NCBI RefSeq assembly: GCF_004570865.1
Contig: NZ_SPQS01000006.1
Span: forward strand, 124,001 to 188,000
Length of the DNA stretch: 64,000 bases
Reading direction: 5' to 3'
Source: Bradyrhizobium frederickii
GTDB lineage: Bacteria; Pseudomonadota; Alphaproteobacteria; Rhizobiales; Xanthobacteraceae
Made by a program: the position numbers and the translations under genes. Below the pieces are notes generated by a model. It ran no database searches, had not been told where the DNA came from, and worked only from the letters and a program-made list of their open reading frames with translations. Of the stretch, positions 16,304-22,919 are shown one piece after another. Every line of letters starts with the position of its first letter. Within the stretch, counting starts at the first letter, position 1.

Positions 16304-16912
16304 CTACTCACGCCAGAATTCGGTCAGCTCCTCCGCGGTCATCAGGTCGACCTGACCGTGGAAGCGGGTGCGGTACATCGTCATGAGAGCGTCGTGCCCG
16401 ACGTCGGAGGAGCTGCACAGCGCGTCCTCGACGATCACGACCCTGAAGCCGAAATCGACGGCGCTGAGGACCGTCGAAAGCACGCAGACGTCGGTCTCGG
16501 CGCCCGAGATCACGACCGTGCCGACCTTCTTGTCGACCAGCCGGCCCGCCAGGCCGGGATTGCTGAAGGCGGAATAGGCCGGCTTGTCGATCATTGCAGC
16601 CGGCGGAACGAACTTGCTCAGGGCGGGCACGAGCTCGAGCGCGGATGGCGGAAGATGCCTGCGGGTGGCCTGGTGCCAGCGGCGAAAATAGTTCTGCCAT
16701 TGCCCGGCACGGTCTTCCGGATCCAGCGGCGTGACGAAGCGCGTGAAGATCGTTCTGGTCTGATAACGCGCAACGATCGAGGCGATCGTCGGCAGGACGC
16801 GCTCCATCCAGGGTGTCGCCCACAGACCGCCGGGCGCGAAAATGTTCTGCATGTCGATGCAGAGGTGAACGGCATCCCTGATCTCGGCGACATCCGACGC
16901 ACTGTTTCTCAT
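16304..16912 (-). CDS. Cysteine hydrolase (isochorismatase-like)
   Basis: A 202-residue protein from ATG 16912, with GGTGGAGGACC upstream. Catalytic Asp in CIDMQN near residue 19, and the nucleophile Cys in ETDVCVLST near 141, preceded by the usual cis-peptide region VVISGAETD. The family hydrolyses amides or isochorismate; the substrate is not evident. It converges with the DUF305 gene and stands alone. Confidence 0.85.
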   Translation of the reverse strand: MRNSASDVAEIRDAVHLCIDMQNIFAPGGLWATPWMERVLPTIASIVARYQTRTIFTRFVTPLDPEDRAGQWQNYFRRWHQATRRHLPPSALELVPALSKFVPPAAMIDKPAYSAFSNPGLAGRLVDKKVGTVVISGAETDVCVLSTVLSAVDFGFRVVIVEDALCSSSDVGHDALMTMYRTRFHGQVDLMTAEELTEFWRE

Positions 16913-17076
16913 GGTCCTCCACCGGCGAACGCATGGCCGCGGCACGTCCGCGGCGGGCTCACTGACTGCAAATGCGATTCCGACGGCCATCGTTCCGCAT
17001 TGATGCGGCCGGTGATCCCGCAGATGAGGCCCGGATATGCCATCGCCCGGCCGGGAGGTCTTTGGCGTTCGCGGGC

Positions 17077-17766
17077 TCAGGCATACCCACGCTGCACCGC
17101 CGGACGCGCGAGGCCCCGCTCGAGCCAGGCACCGACCGATTTGAACTGGGTGAACTCGACGAGATCGCCGGCGCCATAGAAGCCGATGAGATTGCGCACC
17201 CAGCCGAGCATGGAGATGTCGGCAATGGTGTAGTCGTCATCCATGAACCATTGCCGGCCGGACAGATGCGTGTCCATCACGCCGAGCAGGCGCCTGGCTT
17301 CGGCGACGTAGCGGTCACGGGGCCGCTTGTCCTCGAAATCCTTGCCGGCGAATTTGTGGAAGAAGCCGACCTGGCCGAACATCGGCCCGACGCCGCCCAT
17401 CTGAAAATGCAGCCACTGGATGGCCTGGTAACGGCGCGCGGGGTCCTCAGGCAGGAGCTTGCCGGTCTTCTCCGCGAGGTATTGCAGGATCGCCCCGGAC
17501 TCAAACAGCGGCAGCGGCCTGCCGCCCGGGCCGTCGGGATCGAGGATCGCCGGAATCTTGCCGTTCGGATTGAGCGAGAGGAATTCAGGCGTCTTCTGGT
17601 CGTCCTTGCCGAAGTCGACCCGATGCGCCTCGTAGGGAAGTCCGATCTCCTCCAGCATGATCGAGACCTTGACGCCGTTCGGCGTCGGCAGGGAGTAGAG
17701 CTGAAGCAGCTCGGGATGCCTGGCCGGCCAGCGCTTGGTGATGGGAAAAGCGGATAGATCAGACAT
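17077..17766 (-). CDS. Glutathione S-transferase, Nu-class-like (YghU/YfcG type)
   Basis: A 229-residue GST from ATG 17766. N-terminal thioredoxin fold with LYSLPTPNGVKV, the pattern of Nu-class GSTs that bind two glutathiones and have disulfide reductase activity. The glutathione gamma-glutamyl site is in LFESGAILQYLAEK. The C-terminal domain is all helical with DYTIADISMLGW. Cytoplasmic. No operon partners. Confidence 0.87.
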   Translation of the reverse strand: MSDLSAFPITKRWPARHPELLQLYSLPTPNGVKVSIMLEEIGLPYEAHRVDFGKDDQKTPEFLSLNPNGKIPAILDPDGPGGRPLPLFESGAILQYLAEKTGKLLPEDPARRYQAIQWLHFQMGGVGPMFGQVGFFHKFAGKDFEDKRPRDRYVAEARRLLGVMDTHLSGRQWFMDDDYTIADISMLGWVRNLIGFYGAGDLVEFTQFKSVGAWLERGLARPAVQRGYA

Positions 17767-17887
17767 CGGCGCTCCGGCTGTTCGTGAGATGCCGCCCAGT
17801 CTAGGCGAGCGGACGAACGACGCAAGGCCGACCAATTGTCTGGAAGATCGCGGGGGAAGAGGACGATCGGTAGTGCCCTTGAAGCGA

Positions 17888-18034
17888 CTAAGGCGGCAGT
17901 GTTGCGATCTTGACGACCGGGGTCATGGTTTCATGCTGCAGTCGATACTGGATGAACCATTGCCCCGTGATCAGCAGCGCGGCCGTGAAGGCAGCCGCGA
18001 GCGTCGCGGTCGCCCATTGGCAGACATCGTACAT
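17888..18034 (-). CDS. Putative 48-residue single-span membrane protein
   Basis: ATG 18034 opens a 48-codon frame: MYDVCQWATATLA, then a hydrophobic helix to about residue 28, then a polar tail ending VVKIATLPP. The composition, codon use and single predicted span support a small inner-membrane protein. The family is unknown. A second ATG four bases upstream is out of frame. Confidence 0.5.
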   Translation of the reverse strand: MYDVCQWATATLAAAFTAALLITGQWFIQYRLQHETMTPVVKIATLPP

Positions 18035-18187
18035 GGCATTTGTCCCTCAACTCCTTCGGCCTAAACGCCAAGCTCACGTGCCGCGTTCCGACGTCGACCG
18101 AAAATTTTGCCAGTTTTTCCCGCCTCCGCAGACGAGCCCCTGCGATGTTTTTAGGGACCATCGAGCAGCTCTGCGCGTTGTGACGGG

Positions 18188-18400
18188 ATGAACATCGAGA
18201 AGCGCGCCCTGCTCGACCACGCACAGCGCTGTCGCCGCGTCGCGGACGATCTCGCCCATCGCGAAGCCGCGCGGCGGTTACGGGCCATGGCCGATGTCTA
18301 CGAGGCGCGAGCAGCACAATTGGCCGACGAAGATGGCTCCTCGAAGCCGGACCGTCACGAACGCAGCCGCCTTGCCGATACAGGCGATCGGCACAATTGA
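18188..18400 (+). CDS. Small charged helical protein
   Basis: A 70-residue, Arg/Ala/Glu-rich, helical protein starting MNIEKRALLDHAQ. It has no membrane segment or recognised domain. It converges with the DUF429 gene at 18406. The ribosome-binding site is weak (GACGGG immediately upstream), so the call is moderate. Confidence 0.5.
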   Translation: MNIEKRALLDHAQRCRRVADDLAHREAARRLRAMADVYEARAAQLADEDGSSKPDRHERSRLADTGDRHN

Positions 18401-18405
18401 TCGGT

Positions 18406-19080
18406 TCAATAGTTGATCTCCATCCGCAGTCCGCGCGGATCGATGTCTTCGCCACCGATGCGCTGCGTGCTGTCGCGCGCTGCGACCGCGCAGGCGCAGG
18501 CATCGATGAGATCGTCGCGACCGATGCCGGTGCCGTGGCGAAGCGTCAGCCATCTTTCGACCTTGCTGAAGCCGCGGTCTCTCAGCAGCGCAACGCGCTG
18601 CTCGCGGCCCCGCGGCGACGTCTTCGGCGCGAGCCGCACGCGCCCTGCCAGATTCCAGAACACCAATTCCGGATGCGCTTCGCCGATCGTCGCCTGCCGC
18701 GCCGGCGTCATAACCTCGTCCACCTCTCTGATCTTGTCCCTGATATTCCAGAGCTGCGCCGACACGCCCCTGCCCTTGCCCTCGTGCGTCCAGTAATGGC
18801 GATTGGCCGTGGCCATGTCCGGGAATGTCCAGAGGTCGCGGCGCGCACCGAGAAACACGGCAGGGCCGATCAGCTCGCGGGCGCGCAGATCGCAAGCGCG
18901 ATAGCCGCTCGGATCCAATCCGATCGGCATGTCGATCATCGCGCGCGCATGCGGCAGCGCGAGCAGGCGCGTCAGGCGAGGTGAATAATCGAAGCCGTGA
19001 TCGCCGCGCTCGTCGATCCAGGCCGCGACCCAACCGAAACGAAATCCATCGAGGCCGAGATAGTTCGGCACCTCATGCAT
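18406..19080 (-). CDS. DUF429 protein, predicted RNase H-fold nuclease-like
   Basis: A 224-residue DUF429 protein. It opens with GLDGFRFGWVAAW, the first acidic-residue strand of the RNase H-like fold, contains IDMPIGL and GEAHPELVFW, and ends with DDLIDACACAVAA, which supplies the last acidic position. These are the usual DUF429 landmarks. No biochemical role is established. It is transcribed away from the RNA locus at 19.2-22.9 kb, so a link to it is only positional. Confidence 0.8.
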   Translation of the reverse strand: MHEVPNYLGLDGFRFGWVAAWIDERGDHGFDYSPRLTRLLALPHARAMIDMPIGLDPSGYRACDLRARELIGPAVFLGARRDLWTFPDMATANRHYWTHEGKGRGVSAQLWNIRDKIREVDEVMTPARQATIGEAHPELVFWNLAGRVRLAPKTSPRGREQRVALLRDRGFSKVERWLTLRHGTGIGRDDLIDACACAVAARDSTQRIGGEDIDPRGLRMEINY

Positions 19081-19179
19081 CCGTCATTTTCAATTTCCTT
19101 AGCGACCATCGCTTGACATCCGCAAGTTGCCGGCGTATGTCCCGCGCCCTCGCAAGCACTTCCGTTTGCGACAGACACC

Positions 19180-19284
19180 ATGAACCGAGCGATGCTGAAC
19201 CGCTACGAAAGAATTGTCCGCATGAAGAATAGCCCAAAGCTATTCGACTGCGCATGCCCGGCTCATGGGAGCGATCTTGCCTGA
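19180..19284 (+). other. Possible 34-residue ORF overlapping an sRNA-like region
   Basis: ATG 19180 opens a 34-codon frame (MNRAMLNRYERIV ... LFDCACPAHGSDLA) ending at 19284. It contains a C-x-C-x2-H pattern but has no ribosome-binding site. The same DNA can fold into strong hairpins that end in a terminator, so the frame may be accidental. Both readings are kept; neither is proven. Confidence 0.25.
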
Positions 19285-19347
19285 CCGCAAGATCGATCGT
19301 CCGCTTCTCACGGACCCTCCCGAGCCTGCCGCTCCGGAGGGTTTTTT
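19227..19347 (+). ncRNA. Candidate small RNA with three hairpins
   Basis: Three stems in a row: GAATAGC/GCTATTC (19227-19245, 5-base loop), CGATCTTGC/GCAAGATCG (19272-19295, 6-base loop), and CCCTCC/GGAGGG followed by six T (19315-19347). No gene upstream on this strand needs the terminator, since the nearest gene is on the other strand. A TTGACA at 19113 with a TATGTC 17 bases later is a possible but distant promoter. No known family recognised. Confidence 0.4.
19315..19347 (+). terminator. Rho-independent terminator
   Basis: CCCTCC (19315-19320) pairs with GGAGGG (19336-19341) across a 15-base loop and is followed by TTTTTT (19342-19347). It separates the 19.2 kb region from the Ro/RtcB RNA array downstream. 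The sequence 19348-19565 has no gene I can support. Confidence 0.65.
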
Positions 19348-19565
19348 ATTGCCCGCCGCGCGGCCCAACCGAACAACCCGGCATCGGCCGGAACGGGAGA
19401 CCCGGATCCCGGGGCTCGCGCTGAGAAGGCGCGTGCCCAAGTGCGCGGGGCCTGCCGGAGGGAACGAGGCGATGAGCCGGACACCGATGGCAGAGCGAAC
19501 CCTGAGGTTCGCAAGATGCGGCGCGTCGACAGCGCCGCGATAGAATTTTTGTACGTACCCTCAAC

Positions 19566-19587
19566 GGCCGGTGTCAAAGCACCGGCC
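19566..19587 (+). other. Hairpin immediately upstream of the tRNA-like RNA array
   Basis: GGCCGGTG (19566-19573) and CACCGGCC (19580-19587) form a perfect 8-bp stem with loop TCAAAG, ending on the base before unit 1. Its arm resembles the acceptor-like stem of unit 2 (CCGGTGT/GCACCGG). It could be part of the primary transcript, a processing signal, or a remnant of another unit. Confidence 0.5.
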
Positions 19588-19712
19588 TGGCGGTGGTGAA
19601 GATGTCTGTTACTTCGTGGTAAAGGCGCGAGAGCGCCGAGCAGGTTCGACTCCTGCGCGCCGAAAGGCGGTTCGCCCGCAAGGGCAGCAACAGCATCGAT
19701 CGTTCCCCGCCA
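19588..19712 (+). ncRNA. tRNA-like Y RNA (YrlA type), unit 1
   Basis: A 125-nt unit. Closing stem TGGCGG (19588-19593)/CCGCCA (19707-19712), then a single bulged T, then GG pairing with CC of GTTCC. Shared 5' motif TGGTGAAGATGTCTGTTACTTCG (broken here as TGGTGAAGA-TGT-CTGTTACTTCG) and shared 3' motif ACAGC-ATCGATC-GTTCC; CTGTT (19606-19610) can pair with AACAG (19689-19693). Inside: GGCGC-GAGA-GCGCC hairpin, a perfect T arm GCAGG-TTCGACT-CCTGC (19640-19656), an acceptor-like stem CGCC-GAAA-GGCG, and a D-like stem GCCC-GCAA-GGGC. The D arm is the least tRNA-like of the three units. Ro-binding Y RNAs of the YrlA type carry such permuted tRNA modules; the assignment rests on structure and on the adjacent Ro gene. 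Confidence 0.7.
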
Positions 19713-19718
19713 ACCCCA

Positions 19719-19881
19719 TCACGGTCCGTGGTGAAGATTTCTGTTACTTCGCCTGCAACGCGAGAGGTCGCGGGTTCGAATCCCGCCCGGTGTCCCATGC
19801 ACCGGTAGCTCAGAGGATAGAGCGCTTTCCGGCAAGCTTGCGCTTGCCGGGTTACAGCAATCGCCTGTTCCCGGATCGTGA
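19719..19881 (+). ncRNA. tRNA-like Y RNA (YrlA type), unit 2: near-intact permuted tRNA
   Basis: A 163-nt unit closed by a 10-bp stem, TCACGGTCCG (19719-19728) with CGGATCGTGA (19872-19881), one G-T pair. 5' motif TGGTGAAGA-TTT-CTGTTACTTCG; 3' motif ACAGC-AATCGCCT-GTTCC. The tRNA module runs: variable loop AGGTC (19765-19769), T arm GCGGG-TTCGAAT-CCCGC (19770-19786), acceptor 3' strand CCGGTGT, then CCCA, one T, acceptor 5' strand GCACCGG (19799-19805), TA, and D arm GCTC-AGAGGATA-GAGC (19808-19823). The acceptor is 7 bp and the CCA is encoded, exactly as if a tRNA had been cut in the anticodon and its ends joined. A 9-bp hairpin (19829-19850) follows. Canonical tRNA searches may report a fragment here. 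Confidence 0.75.
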
Positions 19882-19894
19882 CCCCTTAGCCACC

Positions 19895-20029
19895 GCCGGT
19901 GGTGAAGAGCGCTGTTACTTCGTGAATCACACTGTCGAAGGTTCGACTCCTTCCGGACGAGAGTCCGTAGCTCAGCGGTAGAGCATGTGGAGCCCCTCGT
20001 GGGCAGGACAGCCTCGCCTGTTCCCCGGC
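19895..20029 (+). ncRNA. tRNA-like Y RNA (YrlA type), unit 3
   Basis: A 135-nt unit closed by GCCGG (19895-19899)/CCGGC (20025-20029), with the same bulged T and GG/CC continuation. 5' motif TGGTGAAGA-GCG-CTGTTACTTCG; 3' motif ACAGC-CTCGCCT-GTTCC. T arm GAAGG-TTCGACT-CCTTC (19937-19953); acceptor-like stem CGGAC-GAGA-GTCCG (19954-19967) closed by a GNRA loop instead of CCA; TA; canonical D arm GCTC-AGCGGTA-GAGC (19970-19984); then a short GCCC/GGGC hairpin. It ends 38 bases before the TROVE gene start and is probably on the same transcript. Confidence 0.72.
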
Positions 20030-20067
20030 ACCCGTTTCGATTCCCATCAACCCCAGAGGAGGCCATC

Positions 20068-21393
20068 ATGGTCAGGCTCAACAAGATCGTTCGCGCCTTC
20101 ACGCGGGAGGGCGCGCGCGCCGTGCGCTTCACGCCCGAGATGGAGCTGAAGCGCGCGCTGATGAACTGCCTCCTGTGGGAGGACCAGTTCTATGAGGACG
20201 GCGTCGCGATCGCCGACCGCATCAAGGCGCTCGTGCCCAAGGTTGCGCCCGCCAGGGTCGCGCAGCTTGCGATCGAGGCGCGCGAGGTGATGAAGCTGCG
20301 GCACGCGCCGCTGCTGGTCATCCGCGAGATGGCGCGGAGCGAGAAGCACCGTACCCTCGTGGCCGACACGCTCGCCCGGGTGATCCAGCGGCCCGACGAG
20401 ATGACGGAGCTGCTCGCGATCTACTGGGCGGATGCGCTGGGTCCTCAGCAGCAGCGCAAGCGTCAGCCGGTCTCGGCCCAGGTCAAGAAGGGTCTTGCCC
20501 GCGCGCTGACCAAGTTCGACGCCTACCAGCTCGCCAAGTGGGACCGCGACGGCGCGGTGCGGATCAGGGACGTGCTGTTCCTGGTCCACGCTAAGCCTGG
20601 GGATGCCGAGCAGGCCAAGGTGTGGAAGCAGCTCGTCGATGGCGAGCTCGCCTCCCCCGACACCTGGGAGGTTTCGCTCTCGGCCGGCAAGAGCAAGCGC
20701 GAGACCTTCGAGCGGCTGATCGCCGAGAAGAAGCTCGGCGGTCTGGCGCTGCTGCGCAATCTGCGGCTGATGCAGACTGCGCAGGTCCCGCGCGAGACCA
20801 TCGCAGGCGCGATCGAGGCGATGCGGACGGATCGTATCCTTCCCTACCGCTTCATCACGGCGGCGCGCTATGCGCCGGACTTCGAGCCCGAGCTCGAGGC
20901 TGCGATGCTCAAGTCGGTCAAGGACCATGTGCGGCTTGCGGGCCGGACGCGGCTCCTGATCGACGTCTCGGGCTCGATGTTCGCAACCCTCTCCGCGCAG
21001 TCGGAAATGACGCGCGCGGAGGCGGCGTGCGGCCTTGCCATCCTGGCGCGCGAGATCTGCGACGAGGTCGAGATCTTCACCTTCTCCAACGAGGTCGTGA
21101 AGGTCCCGCCCCGCCGCGGCTTCGCGCTCAGGGATGCGATCATCAACTCGCAGCCGCATGGCGGGACGTATCTCGGCAAGGCCGTGACGGAGATCGACCG
21201 CAAGGGCGATCGCCTGATCGTCTTCACCGACGAGCAGAGCCACGACCAGGTGCCCGAGCCGCGGGCGCGCGGCACCATGGTCAACGTGGCCTCGTATCAG
21301 CACGGTGTCGGCCACGGCGCCTGGACCCGCGTCAACGGCTTCTCTGAGGCCGTGGTCGCGTGGATCGCGGCGTCGGAGACGGCGTTGCACTGA
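20068..21393 (+). CDS. rsr: TROVE/vWA domain protein (Ro60/Rsr family)
   Basis: A 441-residue RNA-binding protein. Residues 1-280 are helical HEAT-like repeats of the TROVE domain, which forms a ring that binds Y RNA and misfolded RNA. Residues 290-441 are a von Willebrand A domain with an intact metal site, DVSGS at 299-303. The length is slightly below that of Deinococcus and animal Ro60. The start ATG 20068 has AGAGGAGG five bases upstream; a further in-frame start would fall inside RNA unit 3. Three Y-like RNAs upstream and RtcB downstream strongly support a Ro ribonucleoprotein used in RNA quality control, maturation or repair. Confidence 0.92.
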   Translation: MVRLNKIVRAFTREGARAVRFTPEMELKRALMNCLLWEDQFYEDGVAIADRIKALVPKVAPARVAQLAIEAREVMKLRHAPLLVIREMARSEKHRTLVADTLARVIQRPDEMTELLAIYWADALGPQQQRKRQPVSAQVKKGLARALTKFDAYQLAKWDRDGAVRIRDVLFLVHAKPGDAEQAKVWKQLVDGELASPDTWEVSLSAGKSKRETFERLIAEKKLGGLALLRNLRLMQTAQVPRETIAGAIEAMRTDRILPYRFITAARYAPDFEPELEAAMLKSVKDHVRLAGRTRLLIDVSGSMFATLSAQSEMTRAEAACGLAILAREICDEVEIFTFSNEVVKVPPRRGFALRDAIINSQPHGGTYLGKAVTEIDRKGDRLIVFTDEQSHDQVPEPRARGTMVNVASYQHGVGHGAWTRVNGFSEAVVAWIAASETALH

Positions 21394-21410
21394 TGCGCAC
21401 AACGACAACG

Positions 21411-21439
21411 GCCCCGGACGCAAGAACTGCGCCCGGGGC
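21411..21439 (+). other. Strong intercistronic hairpin between rsr and rtcB
   Basis: GCCCCGGACGCA (21411-21422) pairs with TGCGCCCGGGGC (21428-21439), a 12-position stem with one A-C mismatch and loop AGAAC. The following bases (TTCAGAACTTTC) are not a proper T run, so it is more likely an attenuator or mRNA-stabilising/processing element than a full terminator. Confidence 0.55.
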
Positions 21440-21505
21440 TTCAGAACTTTCGGAAATGAACCGCCGGCCCGTTATGGTGCGCGCGGAATGACAAGGACTA
21501 CGACC

Positions 21506-22846
21506 ATGCGACGACCCGATCCCTACATGGAACGCGCCCGCGAGCTCTGCCTCGCCGCCGGTGTCGATCCCGACTCGCGCGTCGGCGAAGGACGCGGCCA
21601 GCCCGCCTGGTGCCTGTACAAGGACGCCGCGCGCAAGGAGCATCTGGCCCGCGAGGCCAATGCAACCGCGAGCTCGATCGCCGCGTTCCGAATGCAGGAC
21701 ACCCGCTTCCAGAATGCGCCGCTGAAGGTGTTCGGTCCGCACGAGGACGCGACGATCGCGCAGATGCGCAACTGCATGGCGGTCGGCAACGTCGTCTCCG
21801 GCGTGATCTGCGCCGACGGCCATCTCGGCTATGCGCAGCCGGTCGGCGGCGTCATCGCCTACGAGAAGCAGATCAGCATCTCCGGCGTCGGCTTCGACAT
21901 CGGCTGCGGCAACATGGCGGCCCGGCTCGACACGCGCTTCGACGACATCGCGGGCCTCGTCCCCACGATCATTCGCGACGTCGCCAGGACGATCTCGTTC
22001 GGCGTCGGCCGTGCCAATGCCGAGCGGGCGGAGCACGATCTGTTCGACGACGGCGATGCCTGGCGCGAGAGCGACATGGAGGCCTACCGCAACAAGGCGG
22101 TGAGCCAGCTCGGCACGGTCGGATCGGGCAACCATTATGTCGACCTCATGCGCGACGAGGACGGCTTCGTCTGGATCGGCGTCCACTTCGGCAGCCGCGG
22201 TCTCGGCCACACCTCCGCGACGCGCTATCTCAAGGCCGCCGGCGGCAAGGACGGCATGAACGTCCCGCCCGCCGTGGTCGACGAGGACAGCGAGCTCGGT
22301 CGCCGCTACATCGCGGCGATGCAGCTCGCCGGGCGTTATGCCTATGCGGGCCGCGAGTGGGTCGTCGAGCGCGTCCGCCGGATCATCGGCGGCAGCGTCA
22401 CCGAGAGCGTGCACAACCACCACAACTATGCCTGGCGTGAGACCCACGACGGCAAGGATCTGTGGGTGGTGCGCAAGGGCGCCACGCCGGCGTTTCCCGG
22501 CCAGAAGGGATTCGTCGGCGGCTCGATGGGCGACGACGCCGTCATCCTCGAAGGTGTCGACAGCGCGGAAGCCAAGGCCTCGCTCTACTCGACCGTGCAC
22601 GGCGCGGGCCGCCTGTTCGGACGACGGGAGGCGAAGCGGCGCTTCTCGCGCGCGGAGATGGACCGCTGGCTCAACGAGCGCGGCGTCACCCTGATCGGTG
22701 CCGACCTCGACGAGAGCCCGATGGCCTATCGCCGCCTGCCGGACGTGCTGGCGCAGCATGCCGGCACCGTGAAGGTGCTGCACACGCTGCGGCCGTTCGC
22801 CGTCGCCATGGCCGGCGAAGGCGAATTCGATCCGTGGAAGGATTGA
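21506..22846 (+). CDS. rtcB: RtcB-family RNA ligase
   Basis: A 446-residue GTP-dependent, Mn-dependent RNA ligase that joins 2',3'-cyclic phosphate or 3'-phosphate ends to 5'-OH. Metal and active-site motifs in order: ADGHLG (Asp104, His106), GCGNM (Cys134), GSGNHYVDL, HFGSRGLGH, ESVHNHHNYA, the QKGFVGGSMG loop and HGAGR (His365, candidate GMP-accepting histidine). After HGAGR the usual MSR-type sequence is replaced by LFGRREAKRRFSR, marking it as a variant subgroup. ATG 21506 has AAGGA eight bases upstream. No rtcA cyclase gene is adjacent. With the Ro protein and tRNA-like RNAs it forms an RNA-repair locus. Confidence 0.93.
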   Translation: MRRPDPYMERARELCLAAGVDPDSRVGEGRGQPAWCLYKDAARKEHLAREANATASSIAAFRMQDTRFQNAPLKVFGPHEDATIAQMRNCMAVGNVVSGVICADGHLGYAQPVGGVIAYEKQISISGVGFDIGCGNMAARLDTRFDDIAGLVPTIIRDVARTISFGVGRANAERAEHDLFDDGDAWRESDMEAYRNKAVSQLGTVGSGNHYVDLMRDEDGFVWIGVHFGSRGLGHTSATRYLKAAGGKDGMNVPPAVVDEDSELGRRYIAAMQLAGRYAYAGREWVVERVRRIIGGSVTESVHNHHNYAWRETHDGKDLWVVRKGATPAFPGQKGFVGGSMGDDAVILEGVDSAEAKASLYSTVHGAGRLFGRREAKRRFSRAEMDRWLNERGVTLIGADLDESPMAYRRLPDVLAQHAGTVKVLHTLRPFAVAMAGEGEFDPWKD

Positions 22847-22856
22847 CACAAGCAGC

Positions 22857-22890
22857 GGGCGGGAGGCGATGCCTCCCGCTCGTTTCGTTT
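22857..22890 (+). terminator. Terminator after rtcB
   Basis: GCGGGAGGC (22859-22867) and GCCTCCCGC (22871-22879) form a perfect 9-bp stem with a 3-base loop, followed by TCGTTTCGTTTC. It ends the Ro/RtcB operon before the convergent hydrolase gene. Confidence 0.65.
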
Positions 22891-22919
22891 CATCCTGGAA
22901 AGCGAGACCGCCCGCTTCG

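Noticed and set aside
19770..19984. Ordinary tRNA genes, suggested by canonical T-arm and D-arm sequences
   Set aside because: The arms are in the wrong order (T arm before D arm) and no colinear acceptor-D-anticodon-T cloverleaf can be folded. The permuted Y-RNA-like reading explains the order and the closing stems.
20030..20067. Fourth tRNA-like unit, suggested by a GTTTCGATTCC stretch
   Set aside because: No 5' TGGTGAAGA motif, no pairing arms and too short before the TROVE start; probably leader sequence.
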